DNA of 64,000 bases from Hyphomicrobium sp. (GCA_016716675.1 JADJVG010000002.1:270431-334430), one strand, 5' to 3'. Counted from the stretch's first letter, positions 39,356 through 48,917 are shown. Notes: generated by a model not told the origin, from the letters alone. Translations and numbers: made by a program.

Positions 39356-39888
39356 TGTGACGCCGGACTGCCGGGTGCAGCTGGTCGTGGCGGGCCTCTC
39401 GGATTGATCCAGACCAAAGCACGTTGTCTTTTTTGTGCGACGATCTAAAATCACACTCGTGAGAGTGAGGGTCGTGCCATGGCACTCCCGTCCCTGATAA
39501 AACACACCGTTCAAGTGCCGCAACAGCGGCTCAAGGCGCACCTGAAAGACGGCGATTTGGCCGATCTGGTTGCCGTGTGCTCGGTGCTGAAATCCGTCCA
39601 CCACCGACGCCATAATCGGCTAACCTTTGAAGGCGCAAACAAACGCGGCGCGCAGCCGTCGCTGATGGTGCGTCGCGTGTCTCGCGACAGATGGCAACCG
39701 CATGGTGGTGCGGGAAAACGGCGAATAATGCCGTCGGTCGTCACGGTCAGTTCACAGAGTATCGGCCGCCAACGGCGGAGAAATACCGCAGTGGCGCGCC
39801 CCAATCGACACACAACAGTAAACCTCGTTTCAAGTGGCAGCACCTTGGCGCATGCCGTTGAACGCAGAGCCGGTGAGTAGCAAGCGTC
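39356..39888. other. Intergenic region CDF exporter-CBS gene
   Basis: About 530 bases. The plus-strand ORF at 39479-39880 has biased, basic composition and no family feature, so it is not called. One near-match to an FNR box occurs at 39404-39417. No terminator with a T-run was seen. Confidence 0.6.
39404..39417. promoter_or_regulatory. Near-match FNR/FixK box
   Basis: TTGAT-CCAG-ACCAA has nine of ten fixed positions of TTGAT-N4-ATCAA. It lies 49 bases after the CDF exporter and 472 bases before the CBS gene, so the target is unclear. It may be chance. Confidence 0.25.
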
Positions 39889-40731
39889 ATGACAAATCGG
39901 AAACTCGCCTACATCGCAAAAAATCACGCGCCTTTGGTCCTGGATCGCAACGCGACGGTGCGCCATGCGTGCCAGGTCATGACCGAGCACAGGGCCGGTT
40001 CCGTTCTGGTCATCGATGACGCGCTGAAACTCTGCGGTATCTTCACCGGGCGCGATGCTGTGGCCGCGATTGCGGCCGGCCGTGACAGCGAGAATACCAG
40101 ACTCGCGGTCGTGATGACGCCGAACCCTGTGACGCTGCGGCCAGAGGAACGCGCCATCGACGCCCTCTCTGCCATGTCGAGCGGCGGTTTTAGGCATGTG
40201 CCCATAGTTGAGGACGGCACCATCATTGGGGTTGTGTCACGCGGCGATTTCACCGGTATGGAATTCGAAGAATTCGATTGGGAAGCGTTTTACAAAGCGA
40301 CGCACACAACAGCCAATCGGCAGATTGCATCCATCGTGATGGGGCAGACGCCGCTGGTGCTGACGACCCACGATACGGCGCAAGATGCTTGCCGGGCCAT
40401 GACGGAGCGCGGCAGCGGGTCTGTGCTCGTCGTCAATGCGGTCGGAGAGCTGAGCGGCATCTTCACCGGCCGGGACGCCGTTATCCTGTCTTCGCAGGTG
40501 GCGGATGGCGCGGCGACGCCGCTGCAGATCGCGATGAAGCATTCACCCATTACGATTGGCCTTCGCGGCACCGCAATCGACGCGCTGCGCCTGATGAGTG
40601 AGGGTGGGTTCCGCCATCTCCCCGTCGTCAGCGATGGCAAAATCTGCGGGGTTATCTCGCGCAGCGATTTTACCGGCTTGGAAATCGATCGCCTCGACGA
40701 AGAGGTGCATCTGGCGGAATGCATCTGGTGA
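39889..40731 (+). CDS. Four-CBS-domain protein
   Basis: 280 residues with two tandem CBS pairs, each pair repeating a segment of similar sequence: GSVLVIDDALKLCGIFTGRD and GSVLVVNAVGELSGIFTGRD, and FRHVPIVEDGTIIGVVSRGDF with FRHLPVVSDGKICGVISRSDF. No catalytic domain is attached. CBS pairs bind adenine nucleotides (family knowledge), so it may sense energy charge. The duplication is clear from the sequence. No partner gene is obvious; dusA follows after 140 bases. Confidence 0.85.
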   Translation: MTNRKLAYIAKNHAPLVLDRNATVRHACQVMTEHRAGSVLVIDDALKLCGIFTGRDAVAAIAAGRDSENTRLAVVMTPNPVTLRPEERAIDALSAMSSGGFRHVPIVEDGTIIGVVSRGDFTGMEFEEFDWEAFYKATHTTANRQIASIVMGQTPLVLTTHDTAQDACRAMTERGSGSVLVVNAVGELSGIFTGRDAVILSSQVADGAATPLQIAMKHSPITIGLRGTAIDALRLMSEGGFRHLPVVSDGKICGVISRSDFTGLEIDRLDEEVHLAECIW

Positions 40732-40837
40732 CCCGGTCCAGCCGATGGCGGTAACCGTAAACGCAGCGTTATCTGCGTAAATGTGCGTTCTGGCGAGATT
40801 GCCGGCGATCAAGTAAGCCAAAGTTTGAACACGAATA

Positions 40838-40862
40838 ATGCCATTGCGCTCAACAATGGCAT
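40838..40862. repeat. Perfect 9-bp inverted repeat before dusA
   Basis: ATGCCATTG (40838-40846), loop CGCTCAA, CAATGGCAT (40854-40862). It ends nine bases before the GTG of dusA, so it could fold in the leader or end the CBS transcript. No T-run follows. Confidence 0.7.
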
Positions 40863-40871
40863 GGGGCGTCT

Positions 40872-41897
40872 GTGAGCATAAATGATAGTGATATGAAAGA
40901 GTTGAGCCGCAAATTCTGCGTCGCGCCGATGATGGATTGGAGTGATCGGCATTGCCGGTTTTTCCATCGCCAGCTAACGCGACACGCCGTGCTGTACACC
41001 GAAATGGTGACGGCGGATGCGGTGCTGCGCGGCAATCGCGAAAGGCTGCTCGGATTTTCCTCTGATGAACATCCGGTTGCCCTGCAGCTCGGCGGGTCAG
41101 ATCCGGCGAAGCTGGCAGCCGCCGCGGAGGTTGGCGCCGAGTTTGGATACGATGAGATCAACCTCAACGTCGGTTGCCCGTCGGATCGCGTTCAAGAGGG
41201 CCGCTTTGGCGCGTGTTTGATGGCTGAGCCCGGTCTCGTTGCGGACTGCGTGCGCGCGATGCGGGATCGCGTTACCATTCCTGTCACGGTCAAATGCCGG
41301 ATCGGTATCGACGATCAAGACGAGGAGCGCGATTTCCAGCGCTTCATCGAGACGCTGGCTGACACGGGATGCACAACCTTTATCGTGCACGCGCGCAAAG
41401 CCTGGTTGAAGGGGCGTGCGCCAAAAGAGAACCGCGAGGTGCCGCCGCTCGACTATGCGCGCGTCTATCGCCTCAAGCAGGCCAAACCGGAGCTTGAGAT
41501 CATCATCAACGGCGGCATCGAAAGCTTGGACGCGTGCGACGACCACCTGCGCCATGTCGATGGCGTGATGCTCGGCCGCGCGGCGTATCACGATCCCGCA
41601 CTGCTCGGCGCCGTGGACCGCCGCTACTTCGATCCGGCGACGCCTGAGCGCCATCGCGCGGAGGCGCTGCTGGCGCTGGTGCCGTATGCGGAACGCCACA
41701 TCGCTGGCGGCGGCCGCCTGTCGAATATCACGCGCCATGTGCTTGGGCTTTACCAAGGCCGGCCACGCGGACGCTTGTTTCGCCGCTACTTGAGCGAGAC
41801 GGCAAACGGGATTGAAGCGCGCGCGCACATCATAAGCGACGCGGTGCACCTCATTGAACGAGGTGAAGTCGCGGAAGCCGCGCAGGCGGCGCAATAG
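40872..41897 (+). CDS. dusA: tRNA-dihydrouridine(20/20a) synthase
   Basis: FMN-dependent reduction of uridine in the tRNA D-loop. FCVAPMMDWSDRHCRFFHR at the start, then LQLGGSDPAKLA, DEINLNVGCPSDRV with the catalytic Cys (GRFGACLM), and the DusA-specific HARKAWLKGRAPKENR. The second half has MLGRAAYHDP. Length 341 fits DusA. GTG 40872 is used with GGGG six bases upstream; ATG 40893 is an alternative. A perfect inverted repeat lies just before it. Confidence 0.95.
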   Translation: MSINDSDMKELSRKFCVAPMMDWSDRHCRFFHRQLTRHAVLYTEMVTADAVLRGNRERLLGFSSDEHPVALQLGGSDPAKLAAAAEVGAEFGYDEINLNVGCPSDRVQEGRFGACLMAEPGLVADCVRAMRDRVTIPVTVKCRIGIDDQDEERDFQRFIETLADTGCTTFIVHARKAWLKGRAPKENREVPPLDYARVYRLKQAKPELEIIINGGIESLDACDDHLRHVDGVMLGRAAYHDPALLGAVDRRYFDPATPERHRAEALLALVPYAERHIAGGGRLSNITRHVLGLYQGRPRGRLFRRYLSETANGIEARAHIISDAVHLIERGEVAEAAQAAQ

Positions 41898-41905
41898 GAT
41901 TACCA

Positions 41906-42733
41906 ATGCATCTGGGCATGACGGGCGAGGGTTTCGGTTTTCTGATCGCGATGGTCATCGTTGCGGGGCTGGTCGCCGGATTTTTGTCCGGCTTACTTGG
42001 CATCGGCGGTGGTGGCATTCTGGTGCCGGTGCTCTACGAGACGTTTGGCGTCGCCGGCGTTCCCGAAGAGATCCGCATGCATCTGACGCTGGGCACGACA
42101 TTAGCGGTCATCGCGCCGACGGTGCTGAGTTCGTTTTCCGCTCACCGGGCGCGAGGGTCCGTCGATATGGCGGTTGTCCGGCGTATGGGGCCGTGGATCG
42201 TGCTTGGCGTGACGCTTGGCATCATGATCGCGGAGCACGCAAGCAGCGAAGCCTTGCGCTGGGTCTGGGTGGTGTTCGGTTCACTGCTGGCGTTCAAAAT
42301 GGCGCTCGGGCGTGATGAATGGCGCATCGCCGACGCGCTGCCGCCGCCGCCGAAGCTGGAAGCAGCGTCGTTCGGCATCGGGGTTATTTCGACGCTGATG
42401 GGCATTGGCGGTGCGACATTCACTGTGCCGCTGCTAACGCTTTATGGCCGGCCGCTGTTGCAATCCGTCGCGACCGCCACCGGCATTGGCCCGATGATCG
42501 CCGTTCCCGGGATCATCGGATACATGCTGACAGGCTGGCACGCGCCGGGCTTGCCGGAATTTTCCGCCGGTTATGTCAGTCTCGCCGCACTGTTGATCGC
42601 GCCGCTCGGCGTGTTTGCAGCGCCGTTTGGTGTCCGCATGGCGCACGGGATTTCGAAGCGCAAACTCGAAGTCGCCTTCGCGATCTTCATCACGTGCGTC
42701 GTGGCCCGCTTTTTATATACGCTGATCGGCTAG
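41906..42733 (+). CDS. TauE/SafE family permease
   Basis: A 275-residue polytopic inner-membrane protein with two related halves, the usual TauE pattern. The first has GFLSGLLGIGGGGILVPVL and the second GVISTLMGIGGATFTVPLLTLYG. Members export sulfite or other organic anions (family knowledge), but the substrate is unknown here. It begins eight bases after dusA, probably co-transcribed. It ends tail-to-tail with the minus-strand phosphomannomutase. Confidence 0.9.
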   Translation: MHLGMTGEGFGFLIAMVIVAGLVAGFLSGLLGIGGGGILVPVLYETFGVAGVPEEIRMHLTLGTTLAVIAPTVLSSFSAHRARGSVDMAVVRRMGPWIVLGVTLGIMIAEHASSEALRWVWVVFGSLLAFKMALGRDEWRIADALPPPPKLEAASFGIGVISTLMGIGGATFTVPLLTLYGRPLLQSVATATGIGPMIAVPGIIGYMLTGWHAPGLPEFSAGYVSLAALLIAPLGVFAAPFGVRMAHGISKRKLEVAFAIFITCVVARFLYTLIG

Positions 42734-42746
42734 AGCGCAGACCGGC

Positions 42747-44252
42747 TTAGACCGCGATCTTTTGATTGTACTCGCCAACTTCCGGGAAGCGCGCCAGCGT
42801 TTGATCGAGATCTTTGAAGATCGCTTTCATGTTGGCTTCCGCCGTCGGGCTTTCGACCACGACGACAAGTTCCGGCTTGTTCGACGAGGCGCGGATCAGG
42901 CCCCAGGTGCCATCTTCGAGAACCACGCGGACGCCGTTGACGGTGATGAGTTCGCGGATCTTCTGGCCCGCAACGCGCGCACCCGTTTCCTGCTGGCGCT
43001 TGTAGTGCTCGATAACGCGATCAACGACGCCATACTTCAATTCGTCGTCGCAATGCGGCGACATGGTTGGCGAGCCCCAGGTCTTGGGCAGCGCGTCGCG
43101 CAGATCGACCATGGTCTTGCCTGGCGCGCGGTCCAGCATGTCGCAAACCGCGAGAGCCGCAACGAGGCCGTCGTCGTAGCCGCGCCCGAGCGGCGTGTTG
43201 AAGAAGTAGTGTCCCGACTTCTCAAATCCAACGAGTGTCTTGTGCTCAAAGTTGAAGCGCTTGATGTAGCTGTGGCCGGTCTTCCAATAGGTCGTCGTCG
43301 CGCCGTTGGCGACGAGCACGGGATCGGTCGTGAACAGTCCTGTCGATTTCACGTCGACGACGAACTTGGCGTTCTTGTGAATGGCTGAGAGATCTCGGGC
43401 CAGCATTACGCCGACCTTATCAGCGAAGATTTCGTGCCCGTCGTTGGCAACGACGCCGCAACGGTCACCATCGCCATCGAACGCCAAGCCCACATCAGCG
43501 CGGGTTTCAAGAACCTTGGCCGAGACGGCGCGCAGCATCTTCATGTCTTCGGGGTTCGGATTGTGGTGCGGGAAGTTGTAGTCGAGATCTGTGTGCAGCG
43601 GCACCACTTCGCAGCCGACAGCTTCGAGCACCTGGGTCGCGAACGCGCCCGCCGTGCCGTTGCCGCACGCCGCTACGACTTTCAGTTTGCGCTTCAGCTT
43701 AGGGCGGTCCGTCAGCGACTTGATATAGCGCTCGGCCATATCGGCGACGAAAATGTAGCGGCCCCCGGCTTTTGTTTCGAAGTCGCCGTTGAGCACGATG
43801 TCTTTGAGTTGCGTCATGTCGTCGGGTCCGAACGTCAGCGGACGCGACAGACCCATCTTGATGCCGGTCCAGCCGTTATCGTTATGGCTTGCGGTCACCA
43901 TGGCGACGCCTTCGACGTCGAGCGCGAATTGGGCGTAATACGCCATCGGCGATAGTGCGAGGCCGATGTCATGCACTTCGGCGCCGCCCGCCAGCAGGCC
44001 GGTGATGAGGGCCTGCTTCACCTGACCGGAATACGAGCGGTAATCGTGGCCGACGACGATGCGCTTGGGAACGCCGCGGCGCTGGAACAGCGTTGCGACG
44101 CCCATGCCGACCGCGTTGAGCCCCATGAGATTGATCTCTTCGGGGAACAACCAGCGGGCGTCGTATTCACGAAAGCCGGTTGGCTTGACGAGCGGAAAGC
44201 GTTCAAAATCGGCCGTGTTCGGTGTCAGGTCAGCGCGTGGCGTCGGTAACAT
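42747..44252 (-). CDS. Phosphomannomutase/phosphoglucomutase
   Basis: Alpha-D-phosphohexomutase that moves phosphate between C1 and C6 of mannose or glucose. The catalytic Ser loop is TASHNDNGWTGIK, the metal loop is AFDGDGDRCGVV, the sugar loop is GFEKSGHYFF and the phosphate-binding loop is RASSNKPELVVVVES. Length 501 is typical. The N-terminus has a 25-residue tail before FREYDARWLFPEEIN. Single gene, supplies precursors for lipopolysaccharide or exopolysaccharide (inferred). Start ATG at 44252. Confidence 0.92.
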   Translation of the reverse strand: MLPTPRADLTPNTADFERFPLVKPTGFREYDARWLFPEEINLMGLNAVGMGVATLFQRRGVPKRIVVGHDYRSYSGQVKQALITGLLAGGAEVHDIGLALSPMAYYAQFALDVEGVAMVTASHNDNGWTGIKMGLSRPLTFGPDDMTQLKDIVLNGDFETKAGGRYIFVADMAERYIKSLTDRPKLKRKLKVVAACGNGTAGAFATQVLEAVGCEVVPLHTDLDYNFPHHNPNPEDMKMLRAVSAKVLETRADVGLAFDGDGDRCGVVANDGHEIFADKVGVMLARDLSAIHKNAKFVVDVKSTGLFTTDPVLVANGATTTYWKTGHSYIKRFNFEHKTLVGFEKSGHYFFNTPLGRGYDDGLVAALAVCDMLDRAPGKTMVDLRDALPKTWGSPTMSPHCDDELKYGVVDRVIEHYKRQQETGARVAGQKIRELITVNGVRVVLEDGTWGLIRASSNKPELVVVVESPTAEANMKAIFKDLDQTLARFPEVGEYNQKIAV

Positions 44253-44366
44253 TGTGCCCCCTCGGGTCGCGGAACAGCGGCGTTTCTATTCTGAAACGAG
44301 CGCATGGGATGGATATAACGTCGTCAGGTGGTGTTGAAGCGGCCAATAGTGGCGGGCGCGTGGTGT

Positions 44367-44951
44367 CTACTCGTGCAGTACCAGATCGTTACGGCGCATT
44401 TCGACGCGGGACAGCCGACCGAGAAAGGTCATGCCAAGCAGCGTCTTGTGGAGATTGCCACGTTCGGCGACGGCGCCACTGACGTTGCGTACCGTAATGC
44501 CGCCGATCGATATCGAACCGATTTCTATCGGGGCGACTTTGGCGATGCCGTTGGCGGTCGAGACGGAGTGAGTGAAATCGGATGGCGACAGGTAGATGCC
44601 GGCGCGCTCGGCGTCTTCATAGGTGAGTGCAACCATCGTAGCGCCGGTATCGACCATGACCTCGACGTCGCGGCCATTCACTTCCGCTGTTGTTTCGAAG
44701 TGGCCATTGTCGGTGGCCCTGAGCGTAACGTCGCCGTAGCTTTCGACGGCGGCAGCTTCCTGTGAGCCGGATGCTTCATCGCCCGTGCCATTTTCGTTGC
44801 TGGTGAAGGCCGTGACGGGCTTGCCGGTGATCTCGGCGACGACGCGCAGTACGTCGTCCTTGTGCTTAAATCCATAAGCTATACCGCCAGCAGCTGCGAT
44901 AAAAAAGGCGACAGCCGAGAACAGACTGACTGTGCCAGACGAAACCGACAT
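44367..44951 (-). CDS. Retropepsin-like aspartic protease, TIGR02281 type (copy 1)
   Basis: About 194 residues. An N-terminal hydrophobic span (FSAVAFFIAAAGGIAYGF) anchors it, followed by the retropepsin fold with the catalytic VDTGATMVAL and the flap region TANGIAKVAPI, then NLHKTLLGMTFL near the end. The DTGA motif and LLGMxFL ending are typical of the clan AA family. It is the downstream member of a tandem pair with the gene at 45001. Function is unknown in bacteria; regulated cleavage of an envelope protein is possible. An in-frame TTG at 44966 is an alternative start. Confidence 0.85.
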   Translation of the reverse strand: MSVSSGTVSLFSAVAFFIAAAGGIAYGFKHKDDVLRVVAEITGKPVTAFTSNENGTGDEASGSQEAAAVESYGDVTLRATDNGHFETTAEVNGRDVEVMVDTGATMVALTYEDAERAGIYLSPSDFTHSVSTANGIAKVAPIEIGSISIGGITVRNVSGAVAERGNLHKTLLGMTFLGRLSRVEMRRNDLVLHE

Positions 44952-45000
44952 GGTTGCAAACCTCAAGCAATTCCGCGGAGGCCGCCTTCCGCGGCCACGT

Positions 45001-45690
45001 CTAGTCGCGCAGGGTTAGAAAATCCCCGTTGAGGTCATAAGAGGTCAAACGTCTTAAAAAACTCATACCGAGCAAGTTTTCGTTAAGAGTTCCCGGTTGG
45101 GCGACGAGTGCTTCGATATCGTCGCGGTTCAGCGCGCCGATGGTCAGCCGGCGCAGGCGGACCGGGGCCGCATAAACGGTGCCGTTGGCGGTTTGAACGG
45201 GCGTCGTAAAGGTCAGGGCCGAGACATCGATGCCGGCTTTCTCGGCGTCGGATTGCTTAATCATGGCCGCGGTGGCGCCGGTATCGATTAAAAAGGTCGT
45301 CGCAACGCCGTTCAATTGGCCTTGGGCAATGAATTTGCCGTCGGGAGCGCGGCGAATGAGAACCGAGACCTGACGCGTACCACTGCGGCCGCTGGCGCTG
45401 TCGGCCGCTTCTGGAGAGGCGCCGCCGAACATGCCCTGGAGCTGAACGGGCGCAAACCACCACAGACCAGCCACGGCGGCAAAGACGAGTGTTATGGCGC
45501 CGGCGATGAGAGGACCGCGGCCCAGTTGGCCGCGGTTTTTGTAAGCGCCGACATAGAGCGCGACGAGCAGGCCGATGACGCCGGCGGCGGTCATCCCGGC
45601 GGAGGCGGCGTCGAGCACGCCGGCATTGTGTTGAAAGAACACGAAGAGGCCCGCAAGCACTGCCACGATCAGTGTCAGCCAGCCGAGCAT
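45001..45690 (-). CDS. Retropepsin-like aspartic protease, TIGR02281 type (copy 2)
   Basis: 229 residues with three hydrophobic N-terminal helices (residues 5-20, 32-50, 62-80), then the same fold as its neighbour: FLIDTGATAAMIKQSDAEKAG, TANGTVYAAPVRL and NLLGMSFLRRL. The two proteins differ in their membrane part, so they are paralogs rather than a recent duplication. It follows the DUF1289 gene by seven bases and precedes copy 1 by 49 bases, suggesting one transcript. Confidence 0.87.
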   Translation of the reverse strand: MLGWLTLIVAVLAGLFVFFQHNAGVLDAASAGMTAAGVIGLLVALYVGAYKNRGQLGRGPLIAGAITLVFAAVAGLWWFAPVQLQGMFGGASPEAADSASGRSGTRQVSVLIRRAPDGKFIAQGQLNGVATTFLIDTGATAAMIKQSDAEKAGIDVSALTFTTPVQTANGTVYAAPVRLRRLTIGALNRDDIEALVAQPGTLNENLLGMSFLRRLTSYDLNGDFLTLRD

Positions 45691-45697
45691 CGCCGCC

Positions 45698-45904
45698 TCA
45701 TCGTTTCAGGTTTTTCTGCCGCGACGGCAGTTCGTTCATGATTTTGCGGCGTTCGGCGCTGCTGATCGACGTCCACATTGCGATCTCGTTGCGCGTGCGG
45801 CCGCAACCGGTGCAGAGCCCGCTAACTGTGTCGATGGTGCAGGTCTTGACGCACGGACTTTCCATCTCGGGAAGAACGCTCGCTTTGGCCGGTTCATTGG
45901 ACAT
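45698..45904 (-). CDS. DUF1289 small zinc-ribbon-like protein
   Basis: 68 residues. The Cys cluster ESPCVKTCTIDTVSGLCTGC has the family spacing, followed by GRTRNEIAMWTSIS and a basic tail. Likely binds a metal. First gene of the minus-strand run with the two aspartic proteases. DUF1289 function is not known. Confidence 0.9.
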   Translation of the reverse strand: MSNEPAKASVLPEMESPCVKTCTIDTVSGLCTGCGRTRNEIAMWTSISSAERRKIMNELPSRQKNLKR

Positions 45905-45948
45905 GGAAGCGTCCTAACCTGGGGCGGGGCTTTTCACAACCCGGCAGA

Positions 45949-47584
45949 TTACCGCGACGATCCGGCAGCCCGGTAGGGATCATTGGAGCCATAGGGCGAG
46001 GCCGTTTTCAGGCGTGGCTGACGTGGTGAGCGCGGCTGCGGGGCGGGATCGCGGTGGCGTTCGAGACCCAGCGGCTGCAGGGGAGCAACCGCATGCAGGA
46101 CGCGCTGACGCGGCAACGTGATGATAACTTCGGTGCCCTTTCTCAGCTCCGATTTGAGATCGAACGTGCCGCCATGCAGCTGGATAAGGTTTTGCACGAT
46201 CGGTAGACCGAGTCCGGTGCCGCCTTCGGCGGATTCATGCGCCAGCGAGCCCTGGCCGAAGGCCTGCAGCACGCGCGGAATTTCATCCTTCGGAATACCG
46301 GGACCGCTGTCACGGACCGACAACATCTGGCCGCCATCCTCGGCGTGGCCGACGGTGATGGTGATGCGCCCGCCCTTGGGTGTGAACTTCAGAGCATTGG
46401 AAAGCAGGTTGAGACAGATCTGGCGGAGCGCGCGCGGATCGGCCCAGATTTGCGGCAGATCCGGTGCGAAATCCTCGACGATGGTAAGGCCCTTCGCATC
46501 GGCGCGGATCTTGACGAGGCGTTCGCAATCTTCGGCGATATCGGTCAGGTGAATGGTTTCTTCGTGCAGGTCGTAGCGGCCGGCCTCAATGCGAGACAGG
46601 TCGAGGATTTCATTGATGATGTGCAGCAGGTGGTTGCCGCTCGAATAGATATTGCTCGAATATTCGCGATAGATGTCGCTGCCGATAGGCCCGAGCAGCT
46701 CCTTTTCCATGACCTCGGAAAAGCCCATGATGGCGTTGAGCGGCGTTCTAAGTTCGTGGCTCATCGTCGCGAGAAAGCGCGATTTGGCTTTGTTGGCCGC
46801 TTCGGCGCGCAAGCGCGCTTCGTCCGAGATGGCGGAAGCTTCTTCGAGTTCCGCGATCAGGCCGTCCCTTTTCCGCGCGATATTCGACCATCGATAGCGC
46901 TGTCGAATAGAGGCCCTGTGTCAAATACAGGAAGAAGACGTGGATGCCGACGGCCATGGCACCGAGCGCGATGTAGAACGGGTCGGCGAGCAGGAACAAA
47001 CGTCCCGCGACGGCGACCGTCATCGGAACGGTGCCGGCCAGAAATACATTGGTCAGCGTCGAGGCGAACGTCATGCGCAGCGCCAGGACGACCATCAGCG
47101 TCGCGAAGATGAACACCGGCGACGAGAACTTCGTTTCCGGCGAGAACTCCAATCCCTTCGAGATGCCGATCAGCGCGAAACCTGCAAGCGCGATACCGTT
47201 GAGCAATTCGACGCGAAAGAAATGGCGGCGCCATTCGCCGACGTTGACGTCCGCGCGCGGCATTGCGAGCAGGCGGCGGCATTGATCGAGCATCACCACC
47301 TTGGCGATGATGACGAGGCCGATCCAGATGGTCGCTTCCGAAAACGACGCCCAGAACATCGAGGCGATATAGAAGATGAAGCACAAACCGGGCATGGCGT
47401 AAGGCGCGCTGGTTTCATTGCGCGCAAACATCGTCAGCAGTTCGTATTCGAATTCCGGTTTGTTGGTGGTGCCGTGGGTAAGGCGGTCGCGATAGGCCTT
47501 CAGCTCATGCTCTGGCTTCTTGACGCGCGGCCTTCGCGGGGGCCGGCGCTCCGGAGTATCGACAATGTCGCCGTTGTCGTCCAT
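45949..47584 (-). CDS. Membrane sensor histidine kinase (frameshifted)
   Basis: The N-terminal part has about five hydrophobic helices (residues 60-210) and no extracytoplasmic domain, then a linker helix. The H-box FLATMSHELRTPLNAIMGFSE, N-box LNLLSNALKFTPKGG, G1 DSGPGIP and G2 GGTGLGLPIVQNLI form a complete kinase core. The first frame loses register at CCC 46866-46868 (GGG on the coding strand), reading GRPDRGTRR; the other frame reads LIAELEEASAISDEARLRAE. Removing one G gives about 544 residues. The H-box resembles PleC/PdhS kinases of alphaproteobacteria, but no partner regulator is adjacent. The C-terminal 40 residues are Pro/Arg-rich. Confidence 0.85.
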
Positions 47585-47707
47585 TGCGTTGGCCGTTATC
47601 CCAATAGTCTATCGTCACGCCGCCACTGGCATGAGCTCTGTTCGTTAACCTGCCAGGAAATCGATAAATTAACCTTTAACACGCTGCTTCCAGAACAAGG
47701 GCCGGGC

Positions 47708-48256
47708 ATGCAATTTCTCAGTCGTGACGTGCAGCGGCAACTCGTGAAATGGATCGCAGCCCTGATTGTGGCGGCGCTGGGCGCCCTGTTTGGCCAGGAG
47801 CATTTGACGGGATCGCGGCCGCGCACCCCCAGTAGTGGACCGGCGCCGGACCAGATTTCGGGCGCCGGGCGGGCAATCGACGGCGACAGTCTGTTCGTCG
47901 GGCGCGACGAAGTGCGCATGAAGGGCATCGATGCACCAGAGGGCAAGCAGGTATGCACGCGAGATGGCCGGGATTGGGATTGCGGCAACGCCGCACGCGA
48001 TGAGCTGCGCCGCCTGATTGGCAAAGATGTGGTGCAGTGCCAGGTGTTCGAGCGCGATAAGCACGACCGCCTGCTGGCTGCCTGTTCGGCAGGCGGGCGC
48101 GACCTCAATGCCGGGATGGTGTCTTCCGGCATGGCCGTTGCCTACGGCGGCTATCTGCGGGAACAAGGCGATGCCAAGGCCAAACGCCGTGGGTTGTGGG
48201 GCTCTGAATTCCAGCAGCCGCGTGATTGGCGGCACGAGCGCGGCATCGGTCGCTAA
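47708..48256 (+). CDS. Thermonuclease-like (SNase) protein, membrane-anchored
   Basis: 182 residues. An N-terminal hydrophobic stretch (WIAALIVAALGALFG, residues 15-29) is followed by the SNase fold: RAIDGDSLFVGRDEVRMKGIDAPE with the Asp residues for calcium and the catalytic Arg, then LAACSAGGRDLNAGMVSSG and KAKRRGLWGSEF. Predicted secreted or anchored nuclease, acting on extracellular or periplasmic nucleic acid (inferred). Divergent from the histidine kinase. Confidence 0.88.
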   Translation: MQFLSRDVQRQLVKWIAALIVAALGALFGQEHLTGSRPRTPSSGPAPDQISGAGRAIDGDSLFVGRDEVRMKGIDAPEGKQVCTRDGRDWDCGNAARDELRRLIGKDVVQCQVFERDKHDRLLAACSAGGRDLNAGMVSSGMAVAYGGYLREQGDAKAKRRGLWGSEFQQPRDWRHERGIGR

Positions 48257-48279
48257 GTCTGATCCAGGGAGTGGCAAGC

Positions 48280-48891
48280 ATGCGCATTATTGAGACGCGG
48301 CAAGCGCCGAACCCACGCCGGGTTCGTATATTTCTGGCCGAGAAAAGCATCGCCGTCCCTTTCGAGGAAATTGACCTCATGGCCGGTGACTTGAAATCCG
48401 CAGCGTTCACGAAGCTGAACCCTTGGCAGCGCGTGCCAATACTGGTGTTCGACGATGGTGGCGTGATTTGTGAGACAGTTGCGATCTGCCGATATTTCGA
48501 GGCGATGCACGCAGAGCCGGCGCTGATGGGCGTTGATGCCTTCGATCAGGCAACGGTGGAGATGTGGCAGCGGCGCGTTGAACTGGGACTATTGACGCAT
48601 ATTGCCCACGTGATGCGCCACCTGAACCCCAAGATGGCGCACTTGGAGGTGCCGCAAGTCGCAGCGTGGGGAGAAGCCAACAAGCCCAAAGTCACGGAAG
48701 CGCTGTTGGCGCTTGATGCGCGCCTCGCCGACAGCCGGTTCATTGCGGGCGAGGCTTACACGATTGCCGACATTACCGCTCTGGTGGCGATCGATTTTAT
48801 GCGGCCCTGCAAACTGGCCCTGCCGGATGGCGTACCCAACCTGCGGCGCTGGTACGCTGAAGTCTCGGCCCGGCCGAGCGCGTCGGCGTGA
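48280..48891 (+). CDS. Glutathione S-transferase
   Basis: 203 residues. RQAPNPRRVRIFLAEK starts the thioredoxin-like domain, with a Pro-rich active-site turn typical of the class, then LNPWQRVPILVFDDG (cis-Pro) and CETVAICRYFE. The C-terminal domain has YTIADITALVAIDFM. It differs strongly from the GST at 8166, so the two are unrelated paralogs. ATG 48280 has CCAGGGA about ten bases before. Substrate unknown. Confidence 0.88.
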   Translation: MRIIETRQAPNPRRVRIFLAEKSIAVPFEEIDLMAGDLKSAAFTKLNPWQRVPILVFDDGGVICETVAICRYFEAMHAEPALMGVDAFDQATVEMWQRRVELGLLTHIAHVMRHLNPKMAHLEVPQVAAWGEANKPKVTEALLALDARLADSRFIAGEAYTIADITALVAIDFMRPCKLALPDGVPNLRRWYAEVSARPSASA

Positions 48892-48917
48892 CCTGACAAA
48901 GCTTTGTCGAATGAAAA

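Noticed and set aside
39479..39880. A 133-codon plus-strand frame in the gap before the CBS gene
   Set aside because: Basic, biased composition, no ribosome site, no recognised domain.
46940..47707. Long N-terminal extension in frame with the SNase gene, opposite the kinase
   Set aside because: Charged low-complexity shadow of the kinase; the SNase signal segment and a proper start lie at 47708.
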